A stretch of DNA of 64,000 nt from Pseudomonas sediminis (lineage in GTDB: Bacteria; Pseudomonadota; Gammaproteobacteria; Pseudomonadales; Pseudomonadaceae), in the NCBI RefSeq assembly GCF_002741105.1, contig NZ_NIQU01000010.1:97318-161317 (forward strand). The letters run 5' to 3'. The position numbers were made by a program, and so were the translations under genes. Each line of letters opens with the position of its first letter. Positions within the stretch are counted from its first letter, which is position 1. The notes under the pieces were generated by a model. The model had not been told where the DNA came from. It saw nothing but the letters and a program-made list of their open reading frames with translations, and made no database searches. Of the stretch, positions 1-6,491 are shown piece after piece.

Positions 1-1
1 C

Positions 2-196
2 CAGCAGATTCTCGACGAGCTGCGACAGGAGCTGGCCGAGCACTACCTGCTGCGTAGCGACCTGGCGATCCAGGACATCGCCTGCTACCTCGGTTTCACC
101 GAATCACGCTCGTTCCACCGCAGTTTCAAGAGCTGGACTGGACAGACGCCGGGCGAGTTTCGCGAGAGCCGGCGCCGGGATAACCCGCTGGGTTAG
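2..196 (+). CDS. AraC-family transcriptional regulator, C-terminal part
   Basis: The reading frame is open from the window edge to a TAG at 194-196; only the last ~64 residues are present. They hold the second helix-turn-helix of an AraC/XylS DNA-binding domain: DIACYLGFTESRSFHRSFK followed by the typical W-x-G-x-TPGEFR end. What it controls cannot be seen because the ligand-binding half lies outside. Its stop overlaps the stop of the convergent DoxX gene by four bases, so the two transcripts face each other with no terminator between them. Confidence 0.85.
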   Translation, partial: QQILDELRQELAEHYLLRSDLAIQDIACYLGFTESRSFHRSFKSWTGQTPGEFRESRRRDNPLG

Positions 197-792
197 CGGG
201 AAATTCTGAAGCGCCGCGCGAGCCAGTAATCGATGCTCAACCAGCGCCCTGCCCCGCTGAAGAACAGCGCCACCAGCATCACCAGGTAGGTAGCGGCGAA
301 CTCGATGCCATTGTTCAACACCACGAACTTGCCGCTGCCGGTCAGCCAGTCGTAATTGCCGTGCTCACGCAGAATCGCCCGCGCCCGTTCGATCTTCTCC
401 GCCGCCGCCAGCACGCGCTCGTTGGCAAAGGGTGCGGAGGGGTCGGCAATCGCCTGCCAGCCATAGGGCCAGTGCACGGCGAAGATCGCCACCAGCATGG
501 TGATGATCAGCGGAATGCTGATCCAGCGCACGGCAAAACCGAACAACAGCAGGATGGCGCCACCGGCCTCAGTCAGCGCCGCCGCCCAGGCCAGCAGTTC
601 GGGAAACGGCAGGCCCAGGCCCCAGTCCGGGTTACCGAACCAGGCCGCGGTGGCGTCGATATCGGACAGTTTCTGCATGCCGGCCATCCAGAACACCGGC
701 ACCAGATACAGGCGCAGCAACAGCGGGCCGAGAAAATCCAGGCGCCGGGTAGCCTCCAGCGCGTCCTGGAAGCGATTGAGCAAAGTGATCAT
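193..792 (-). CDS. DoxX-family membrane protein of the hvf/buf RiPP operon
   Basis: A 199-residue protein with several hydrophobic segments (LLLRLYLVPVFWMAGMQKL near residue 25, then GAILLLFGFAV, IPLIITMLVAIFAVHW and a C-terminal YLVMLVALFFSGAGRW), the pattern of the DoxX family. It is the last gene of a four-gene minus-strand operon, four bases after the DUF2063 gene. Members of such operons are called HvfD/HvfX-type and are thought to help RiPP maturation or copper handling in the inner membrane; that role is inferred from context. The ATG at 792 (MITLLNRF) was chosen because the frame upstream lies inside the preceding gene. Confidence 0.8.
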   Translation of the reverse strand: MITLLNRFQDALEATRRLDFLGPLLLRLYLVPVFWMAGMQKLSDIDATAAWFGNPDWGLGLPFPELLAWAAALTEAGGAILLLFGFAVRWISIPLIITMLVAIFAVHWPYGWQAIADPSAPFANERVLAAAEKIERARAILREHGNYDWLTGSGKFVVLNNGIEFAATYLVMLVALFFSGAGRWLSIDYWLARRFRISR

Positions 793-796
793 GTGG

Positions 797-1507
797 TCAG
801 TCCTCGGGATGCGGAAACCAGATATTGCGCGCCTGCCAGTCATCCAGCAGCGCGCGGGCGTTAGCGAAATAATTGCGATCAGCGGCCAGGCCATGGGCCG
901 TGGCCAACTCCAGCTGCGCCTGCACAGGCGGCTCGCCGGCCTGCAGCCGCAGCGCCAGTTGATAGGCGAACGGCGCCAGTTGCATAAAGCGCACCTGATC
1001 CTGGCGATCACGCCAGACCAGCAGGCAGGTCGGCTCTGCTGGCGGCTGCGTGGGGCAATGATCGGCACCGATCCTCTGCACCGGCCAGCGATAGGCCAGC
1101 GGCCAGGCCAATGGCGACCAACCGCGCTCGGGCAACTGCGCATCGCTGACATCCAGCGCCAACTCGACCCACTCGTAATGCGCCAGCTCCAGCATGAACG
1201 CAGGGTCACCAGGCTCGGCGCGATAACCCTGCTGCAGCCAGGCAATGAACTCCTGACTGATCCCGAGAAAGTACGGCGTGCTCGCCTGATGCTCGGTGAA
1301 GAACGCGCGCAGCAACCGCTGCCAGCGCTCGGCCCCGAGAACCCGGCGCAGCACGGGGAAGGCGCCGCCCACCAGGCTGGCGACATTGTTGAAAAACAGC
1401 TCCTCGTAGACCGCCATGCGCTCGGCCGTGATGCCCGGCAGCAAGGCCTGCACCTCAGGCTGGCGAATACGTGCAGCGAAGTCGCGCTGCTGCTGAACGC
1501 CGCTCAT
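797..1507 (-). CDS. hvfC: HvfC/BufC-type DUF2063 RiPP maturation partner
   Basis: A 236-residue soluble protein. The N-terminal half has the DUF2063 signature: the QQQRDFAARIRQPE start, then ERMAVYEELFFNNVASLVGG and FPVLRRVLG. In characterised relatives the DUF2063 protein binds the precursor leader and presents it to the MNIO enzyme that modifies cysteines; that function is assigned by family. Its start overlaps the end of the maturase gene by four bases (ATGA type), so the two are probably translationally coupled. Length and order match hvf/buf operons. Confidence 0.85.
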   Translation of the reverse strand: MSGVQQQRDFAARIRQPEVQALLPGITAERMAVYEELFFNNVASLVGGAFPVLRRVLGAERWQRLLRAFFTEHQASTPYFLGISQEFIAWLQQGYRAEPGDPAFMLELAHYEWVELALDVSDAQLPERGWSPLAWPLAYRWPVQRIGADHCPTQPPAEPTCLLVWRDRQDQVRFMQLAPFAYQLALRLQAGEPPVQAQLELATAHGLAADRNYFANARALLDDWQARNIWFPHPED

Positions 1508-2346
1508 GTACCGTACCTGCTTAGCGGTTGTGCGGCCTGCTGCAAGCTGCGGATATGCGCCAGCTCGGCATACAGCTCAGCCAGCGGCGGGAAGTTGAAG
1601 TCGCGCTCCAGCAGCGTCGGGCGCACGCCATGCTGCGCGTAAGCGCTGCTCAGCAGTGCCCACACCGGGTCGATCACCGGCGCACCGTGGGTGTCGATCT
1701 TCAGGTCTGCCGCCTGGTCGTAATGACCGGCAACGTGTAAATAGGCGATGCGTTCACTGGGCATCGCAGCGATATAGGCTTCGGCATCAAAGCCGAAGTT
1801 CAGGCTGTTGACGTAGACGTTGTTGACGTCGAGCAGCAGCTGGCAGTCGGCACGCTCCAGCACGGCGCGAACGAAATCCGCCTCGTCCAGCTCGCCGGGC
1901 AGGCGCGCGTAGGCTGAGACGTTCTCGATGATCAGCGGCCGCTCCAGCAGGTCCTGCACGATGCGCACGCGTTCGGCAATGCGCGCCACCGACTCCTCGG
2001 AAAACGGCAGCGGCATCAGGTCATACAGCTGGCCATCGTCGGCGCAGGCTGACAAATGTTCGCTGTATGCCAGCACGCCGTGCTCGTCGAGAAAGCCCTT
2101 GATGGCGTGCAGCAACTCCAGGTTCAGCGGCGCGAAGCCGCCAAGGTTGAGGGACAGACCATGGCACAGCAACGGCCGGCGCTCGCTCATGGCGCGCAAC
2201 TGCTTGCCCAGCCGACCACCGACACCGATCCAGTTCTCCGGCGCCACTTCGAGAAAATCCGCGCCGCTGGCATCATCACCGATCAGCTCGGCGAGCAGCC
2301 CGCGACGCAGGCCGAGACCGGCGCCGGTGAGGTTTGCGAGGTGCAT
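1504..2346 (-). CDS. hvfB: HvfB/BufB-type MNIO (DUF692) peptide maturase
   Basis: A 280-residue TIM-barrel protein of the DUF692 family, multinuclear non-heme iron oxidative enzymes. Visible family marks are GAGLGLR at the start, FLEVAPENW, the HGLSLNLGG segment, YSEHLS, IENVSAY, LLLDVNNVYVNS and YLHVAGHYD, which carry the His, Asp and Glu iron ligands. In related systems the enzyme converts Cys of an EGKCG-type precursor into oxazolone/thioamide or thiooxazole groups that bind copper. The precursor gene lies 21 bases upstream and the partner gene overlaps downstream, which supports the same job here. Confidence 0.9.
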   Translation of the reverse strand: MHLANLTGAGLGLRRGLLAELIGDDASGADFLEVAPENWIGVGGRLGKQLRAMSERRPLLCHGLSLNLGGFAPLNLELLHAIKGFLDEHGVLAYSEHLSACADDGQLYDLMPLPFSEESVARIAERVRIVQDLLERPLIIENVSAYARLPGELDEADFVRAVLERADCQLLLDVNNVYVNSLNFGFDAEAYIAAMPSERIAYLHVAGHYDQAADLKIDTHGAPVIDPVWALLSSAYAQHGVRPTLLERDFNFPPLAELYAELAHIRSLQQAAQPLSRYGT

Positions 2347-2367
2347 GATCCGTCCTCCCCTGCGCCC

Positions 2368-2661
2368 TTACTCGCTCTTCTCGCCGCCGCACTTGCCTTC
2401 GCCGCATTTACCCTCGGCATCGGCTTTTTTCTCGCCACCACACTTACCCTCGCCGCACTTGCCCTCTGCATCGCCTTTCATCTCACCACCGCATTTGCCT
2501 TCGCCACAGGAACCTTCCTGCGCCTTCTCGGCAGCGGCCAGGCTGTAGCCGCTGGCCAGCTCCTGCGCAGCGAAGGGGTTGCTGGCAGCATGGGCGGTGA
2601 ACGCCATGGAAGTCAGCAGCGCAGCGCCCAGGGTGGCAGTCAGAGTATTGAGTTGTTTCAT
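2368..2661 (-). CDS. hvfA: HvfA/BufA-type Cys-rich RiPP precursor with EGKCG repeats
   Basis: A 97-residue secreted peptide. It starts with a Sec signal peptide (MKQLNTLTATLGAALLTSMA, cleavage likely after AHA), then a short linker, then a core with six Cys motifs: one EGSCG and five EGKCG, arranged as three pairs separated by short charged spacers. These are the sites modified in characterised hvf/buf peptides, which bind copper in the periplasm. The pairs look like an internally duplicated module. First gene of the operon; an ECF-type promoter candidate sits 54 bases upstream. Confidence 0.92.
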   Translation of the reverse strand: MKQLNTLTATLGAALLTSMAFTAHAASNPFAAQELASGYSLAAAEKAQEGSCGEGKCGGEMKGDAEGKCGEGKCGGEKKADAEGKCGEGKCGGEKSE

Positions 2662-2714
2662 GGCATCTCTCCATCGGTTTCGAATACGACGCCAGGTTGG
2701 CGCCCTCGCAGCAA

Positions 2715-2742
2715 TTGACGAGGCAGGGATGCGGGCGTTACA
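2715..2742 (-). promoter_or_regulatory. candidate ECF-sigma promoter of the RiPP operon
   Basis: Read on the minus strand there is a TGTAACG box (2736-2742) and a CGTCAA box (2715-2720). Counted from TGTAAC, 16 bases separate the two elements. GTAAC-type -35 and CGTC-type -10 elements are common for ECF sigma factors. The predicted start would give a leader of about 45 bases before hvfA. The likely factor is the one encoded at 5674-6276. This is a match by eye, not a tested promoter. Confidence 0.5.
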
Positions 2743-3116
2743 GCGAGCGAAAAAAGTTTTCGTAGCCCGGATGCAATTCGGGGGCGCCTTACCCGCTACC
2801 AGTCGCGGCTACGACTGCATGGATGCAGGAGGTAGAGCGAAGCAGGATGCCATAGCCGAAAGCCGCTCCCACAGGCACAGGAAAACCCACCGCACCGTGG
2901 GAGGCGCTTCAGCGGCGAGGTTTTCGATAGCCAGTAACCCGAACAGCCATCCAAGCGGTGGATGAGAAATGCGCCATGCTCCCTACGCGCGGTGTCCTAG
3001 GCGCGATGCTGGAGCAGAAATAGGAGGTCAAGCGAATACAGCAGACTTCCGGGCGGCAGTGGTAAGCATTTGATTGGAAAGGCTTTTTATTGCGAAGCGA
3101 AGCGGGATGGTGCGGA

Positions 3117-3123
3117 GTTAGAT
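3117..3123 (+). other. GTTAGAT core site, left edge of cassette-like insert
   Basis: GTTAGAT fits the GTTRRRY core where integron integrases cut. It lies 68 bases before the first cassette-like gene, and composition changes near it. No partner RYYYAAC box or attC-like fold is visible upstream, so this could be an attI end, a secondary insertion site or chance. Confidence 0.4.
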
Positions 3124-3190
3124 GGAAGGTTCTACTATCGGATTAGTACCGCCATCTATCTAATCACTGTCAGGCTCTAAGGAGAAACCG

Positions 3191-3691
3191 ATGAAGGATT
3201 CAGAAATCAGAGGCGTTGTTCTAGAGAAATTTTACGATGGCCGCCACAACGACAAGTATTTTCCTAAAGAGGAAGACTTTCCTGGCATCGAAATGTCAGC
3301 AATATTTAGAGTCTGCGACCAACTACATGAACACGGCCTCTTAAAAACCTGGAAAACCGTTGGTTCCCCTGTGGTTCAGGGGTTTGGGATGATCTCAGCA
3401 AACGGCGTTGACGTCATGGAGGGAATTACCAAGCCTCCACTTTCAATCTCTATAACAAATAATCATCAAAACATATCAGTCGGTAATATTTCACAAGCAT
3501 CAAATATCACAATCGGCAACAACAACTCAGTTTCCATTGAGACAAACTTAAAAGAGATCATTGAGGCACTTAAAGAAAACAGCTCCGCCTCGGAAGAAGA
3601 AAAGCAAAGTGCATTATCATTACTGAAGAAATTCATCGCGCACCCGTTGGTATCATCAATGGCTGGTGCCAGTCTGACGCTCCTTGGTTAA
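3191..3691 (+). CDS. orphan cassette-encoded protein, winged-helix-like N-terminus
   Basis: A 166-residue protein I do not recognise. Residues 1-80 look like a small winged-helix fold (KDSEIRGVVLEKFYD, FRVCDQLHEHGLLKTWK, then a beta hairpin ending MISANGVDVMEG). Residues 85-120 are Asn/Ser/Ile-rich beta-like repeats (SVGNISQASNITIGNNNSV), and the C-terminus is helical (LKEIIEALKENSSASEEEKQ) with a short hydrophobic end. The start has a good GGAG ribosome site. AT-rich compared with the flanks. Its stop is followed at once by an attC site, the normal layout of an integron gene cassette. Similar wHTH plus beta-repeat proteins occur near defence genes, but no function can be claimed. Confidence 0.75.
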   Translation: MKDSEIRGVVLEKFYDGRHNDKYFPKEEDFPGIEMSAIFRVCDQLHEHGLLKTWKTVGSPVVQGFGMISANGVDVMEGITKPPLSISITNNHQNISVGNISQASNITIGNNNSVSIETNLKEIIEALKENSSASEEEKQSALSLLKKFIAHPLVSSMAGASLTLLG

Positions 3692-3767
3692 GCCTAACAA
3701 TTGGCCCAAATCGTTCGCTATGCTCATAGGGAAGGACTAAAGCCCGCCCTTTAGCCAAACGTTAGAT
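3692..3767 (+). other. attC recombination site (59-base element)
   Basis: This 76-base site has the four attC boxes in order: R'' GCCTAAC (3692-3698), L'' TTGGC, then L' GCCAA and R' GTTAGAT (3761-3767). The outer and inner boxes pair with each other (CTAAC with GTTAG, TTGGC with GCCAA), so the strand can fold into the hairpin recognised by IntI. A small inner hairpin CTAAAG/CTTTAG lies near the centre. It follows the stop of the upstream gene directly. Confidence 0.8.
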
Positions 3768-3783
3768 TTCAATAGGAGGCAAC

Positions 3784-4677
3784 GTGCCACACGACACGGA
3801 GAAATACAGGAAAATATTCGAAAAAATGTCCCCCACCGAAATCGCAGAAATAAATCGCCTCAATAATGAAGAACACCAGAAACAGGCGAAAGCATTTAAA
3901 GAGGGGTATCAAAAAGGCATTTGCTATCTTTGCAACAAGCCATTTAAAACCATTAGCAGTGACAACCCATGCCTACACTGGCTTTTACGCCAATGCAAAT
4001 TTAAGAAGAAAGACTTTCCAAAAATATATGCAAAATATAGCTATGGAAATATAGCTGCCTTTATTAGATGGTGCGCAAACCAAGAGCGCCTCCTGTCAAA
4101 CATAAACGACCTAAAGGACGAAAAGCCAGATCGTAAAGTCATATCCTATACAGTGAAGTGGAAAAATATTGACTGGACATTTGATTGCTCAAAAAACGAT
4201 TTCGAGGGGCATCTTGGCACGACAATAAATTACCCTCACTACCATTTTCAAATGAGAATAGACGGAAAACAATTTATTAATTTCAATGATTTTCATATCC
4301 CATTCACGGACCATGATATTTTCATATTAAAAACAAGCATAGAGCAAGGTGACTGGTTTAAGCAGGACTTCGGCGCAATAGGCTCCGGCATGCAGGATGC
4401 TGTAAGTATTGATTTAGACGACATCCTGGAACATACAACCCCATCAAAAGATGAGGACAATGCAACATACCACTTCTCCACCATGATAGACGCAAGAGAT
4501 AATCCTATATCTGGTGAAGAAATTTACGAAATACAAATGGAAGCACAGCGCACAGGAAAATCTTTTGCCTTGATTGCTCAACAACGCTTAACGGGTCGCG
4601 CTCAAGTGCAAACCATAGTCAGTCCAGCCGATTCAATCCCTGATATTGCATCCAGAACAGAGCACAAGCGCAGGTAA
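3784..4677 (+). CDS. orphan cassette-encoded protein with Cys/His cluster
   Basis: A 297-residue protein of unknown function. GTG start at 3784, preceded by AGGAGG. The N-terminal third is Lys/Glu-rich and helical, and contains CYLCNKPF, then NPCLHWLLRQC, a plausible zinc-binding cluster (Cys 47, Cys 50, Cys 62, His 64, Cys 69). The middle is beta-rich (YTVKWKNIDWTFDC, NYPHYHFQMRIDGKQF), and the C-terminal 90 residues are helical. Clearly AT-rich. It lies between an attC and a second GTTAGAC core, so it looks like the second gene cassette. No transmembrane segment or nuclease motif is seen. Confidence 0.7.
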   Translation: MPHDTEKYRKIFEKMSPTEIAEINRLNNEEHQKQAKAFKEGYQKGICYLCNKPFKTISSDNPCLHWLLRQCKFKKKDFPKIYAKYSYGNIAAFIRWCANQERLLSNINDLKDEKPDRKVISYTVKWKNIDWTFDCSKNDFEGHLGTTINYPHYHFQMRIDGKQFINFNDFHIPFTDHDIFILKTSIEQGDWFKQDFGAIGSGMQDAVSIDLDDILEHTTPSKDEDNATYHFSTMIDARDNPISGEEIYEIQMEAQRTGKSFALIAQQRLTGRAQVQTIVSPADSIPDIASRTEHKRR

Positions 4678-4780
4678 AATCTGAAAAATGCAAAAGTGAG
4701 GACAGATTTATTTATAACACATGGCCACTAGCCTAAAAATAAATCCATCCCATTTTCGAATCATTGCCACTTATCAACGC

Positions 4781-4787
4781 GTTAGAC
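4781..4787 (+). other. second GTTAGAC core site, degenerate attC end
   Basis: ATCAACGC-GTTAGAC is the usual right end of an attC (L' box, spacer, R' core). A matching left half is not clear; TATAAC at about 4716 pairs only partly. The site may be a decayed attC that closes the second cassette. Confidence is lower than for 3692-3767. Confidence 0.4.
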
Positions 4788-4805
4788 TTTCATGGAGTAC
4801 TTACT

Positions 4806-5372
4806 TTGACCCCGACGGAAACGATCACGCAACTCAAAGCAGCTCGTGATGGTTTTTGGTTTAGTCTTGGAGCGTATGCGCTTTTAACCAAAGAACCAGC
4901 AAAATCTGAGCTGAGTAGATATAACATAAACATCTATGAAGATGGAGAAATCGTTGTCTCTGAAGATAAGCTGAATGAGCGTCGCGGTACAAATTACACT
5001 ATCGGATTCAACGGCGCATTGAGCAATAGCGCTGCAAGGGGCGTCGTTGACAATTCCTTTAAGCAAATGATCATCGATTCAAATCACGCCATTCGCGCAT
5101 ACGCTAAATTTAATAAAATCGACATCTCAGAGTCATCGTCTATTCAATTTATTCGACATTACCGAAATGCAATCGCGCATAACGGCTTATGGGATCTGCG
5201 CTCGCCCAAAGGGCTACCACTAACCTGGCGAAATAGAACTCTGACAATTGAAATGAACAATCAGCCGATTGAAGGGTTTTTAACTTGGTTCGAGGGGCTG
5301 CAATTGTGTGCGCAGCTGAACATTTTTGTTACCGAGCAAGTAGCCCGAACAACCACCGCAAACGGCGGATGA
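4806..5372 (+). CDS. HEPN-domain protein (pEK499_p136-like), cassette-borne
   Basis: A 188-residue protein from the TTG at 4806 (GGAG eight bases before; no better ATG in frame). Residues 110-135 contain IQFIRHYRNAIAHNGLWDL: the R-N-x3-H motif is the catalytic signature of HEPN ribonucleases, and the surrounding residues resemble the pEK499_p136-type HEPN family. The rest is helical. HEPN proteins act in toxin-antitoxin and antiphage systems; here no antitoxin partner is visible, so activity is inferred only. It would be the last cassette: no attC is seen after its stop, and GC-rich genus-type sequence resumes at about 5380. Confidence 0.65.
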   Translation: MTPTETITQLKAARDGFWFSLGAYALLTKEPAKSELSRYNINIYEDGEIVVSEDKLNERRGTNYTIGFNGALSNSAARGVVDNSFKQMIIDSNHAIRAYAKFNKIDISESSSIQFIRHYRNAIAHNGLWDLRSPKGLPLTWRNRTLTIEMNNQPIEGFLTWFEGLQLCAQLNIFVTEQVARTTTANGG

Positions 5373-5446
5373 AAAAAGCGTCGGCTACGCGCCCCGATCC
5401 ACCCTACGCCTGAGGACGCAACCAAGCCGTCCAGCAAGCACACGGC

Positions 5447-5680
5447 TCACCCCTGATTGCGCCGGTCCTGCGCCAGGCGCTCGGCCAGGGCGTCGAGTTC
5501 GGGCAATTCGTCCTCCGGCATCTGTCGGATCACCGCCTGGGTCAGTTTCATCTGGCGAATGAAACGTCGGCAGTTGCCGCACATGGCCAGGTGGGCGCGC
5601 ACAGCCAGGCGCTGGCGTAGGGTCAGTTGGCCGTCGAGATAATCGCTGGAATGAGCGACCAATTCCTTGCAGGTCAGCAT
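5447..5680 (-). CDS. zinc-finger anti-sigma factor
   Basis: A 77-residue protein with the zf-HC2/ZAS core HLAMCGNCRRF (H-x3-C-x2-C), preceded by SDYLDGQLTLRQR, as in anti-sigma factors that bind ECF sigmas. No membrane segment, so it is cytoplasmic and may sense metal or redox stress through the zinc site. Its start overlaps the end of the sigma gene by seven bases, so the pair is translationally coupled. It probably restrains the sigma factor encoded just upstream. Confidence 0.85.
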   Translation of the reverse strand: MLTCKELVAHSSDYLDGQLTLRQRLAVRAHLAMCGNCRRFIRQMKLTQAVIRQMPEDELPELDALAERLAQDRRNQG

Positions 5681-6276
5681 TGGCCTGTCTCCTCGAAATG
5701 TTCCAGGGTGGCAAAGACTTTCAGGCGTGCCCGGTGCAGCAGCACACGGGCATTGGAGAGCGAGATGTCGAGAAGATTACAGATCGCCTCCAGCTCCAGC
5801 CCCTGTCGCTCGCGCAGCACCAGCACGCTGGCCTGCAACTCGGACAGGCTGGCCAGGGTGTGTTCCAGGCAATCGCGCAGCTCGTCTTCGGTGAGCAGGG
5901 CTTCGGGGCTGTCCTGATGCCAGGCATGGGGGGCCAGCAGCCAGTGGCCGTCATCGGCGAAGCGCTCGTCGCCGACCATGCCATGCGGCGCAGCCAAGTC
6001 ATCGAGCAGCACCTCACGGCGGTTGTGCTTGAGACGGGTCTTGGCGGTATTGGCGGTGATGGTCAGCAGCCAGGTCTTGAGGCTGGAGCGCCCCTGAAAG
6101 CCTGCCAGGCTGCGCACTACGGCGAGCCAGGCATCCTGCACCACTTCGTCGGCGTGACGACTGCCGACGATGGCGTAGGCCACCGCTCGCATCGCCCCCT
6201 GGTAGCGAGCGACCAGCTCGCGATAGGCCTTCTGCTCACCGGTGAGCAGACGATCCAACAGATCGGTATCGGACAT
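5674..6276 (-). CDS. ECF RNA polymerase sigma factor
   Basis: A 200-residue sigma-70 of the extracytoplasmic-function type. Region 2 is residues 10-75 (YRELVARYQGAMRAVAYAIV, DEVVQDAWLAVVRSLAGFQG, SLKTWLLTITANTAKTRL); region 4 is residues 135-190 (LASLSELQASVLVLRERQG, ICNLLDISLSNARVLLHRAR). ATG at 6276 has a GGGAG site. Next to a zinc anti-sigma. From memory, ECF/anti-sigma pairs of this kind adjoin buf/hvf copper-RiPP operons in other pseudomonads; here that operon lies 2.8 kb further on, behind the cassette insert. No TGTAAC-type self-promoter is visible upstream, where a MITE sits. Confidence 0.88.
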   Translation of the reverse strand: MSDTDLLDRLLTGEQKAYRELVARYQGAMRAVAYAIVGSRHADEVVQDAWLAVVRSLAGFQGRSSLKTWLLTITANTAKTRLKHNRREVLLDDLAAPHGMVGDERFADDGHWLLAPHAWHQDSPEALLTEDELRDCLEHTLASLSELQASVLVLRERQGLELEAICNLLDISLSNARVLLHRARLKVFATLEHFEETGQC

Positions 6277-6317
6277 AGAACTCCCATGGTAGGGCCTGGC
6301 GCACACGAGCAAACCCT

Positions 6318-6465
6318 GTACGAACCTGTTCACGATCTGCTGCGCGTCGGCCATGCTGCGTTGAAACCAACCTCAAAATGCTCATTTACGGCTCGTAAAC
6401 TGCGCTTTTTCGGCTGCTTTCGCCTTGCCTGGCTCTAGCTCGCTAGATCGTGAAACAGGTTCTAC
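6318..6465. repeat. MITE-like element, copy 1
   Basis: About 148 bases bounded by imperfect inverted ends: GAACCTGTTCACGATCT on the left and its near complement AGATCGTGAAACAGGTTC on the right. The interior (about 6349-6427) is nearly identical, inverted, to the interior of the element at 47530-47671. No coding potential. It begins 41 bases before the sigma-factor start codon. Confidence 0.65.
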
Positions 6466-6491
6466 GCGCTTCAGGCATTCCTACAGAGAGT

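Larger units (their letters stand above)
2662..3190. other. intergenic region: hvfA promoter, genus-type repeats, cassette junction
   Basis: No convincing gene. The left end carries the ECF-like promoter. From about 2763 to 2960 the DNA is made of short motifs frequent between Pseudomonas genes, for example GTAGCCCGGATGCAATTCGG (a near copy lies at 56661) and GTGGGAGGCGCTTCAGCGGC (a copy lies at 51290). From about 3040 base composition falls toward that of the cassette-like genes that follow. Confidence 0.6.

Noticed and set aside
2368..2661. Tandem repeats in hvfA as a CRISPR-like array
   Set aside because: The repeats are coding (EGKCG), in frame, with no spacers.
2763..2960. Repeats as an insertion sequence
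   Set aside because: Short motifs common between Pseudomonas genes; no terminal repeats or transposase.
3117..3123. Full attI site with integrase promoter
   Set aside because: Only the 7-base core is visible; no integrase gene or second box nearby, so it is kept as a core site only.
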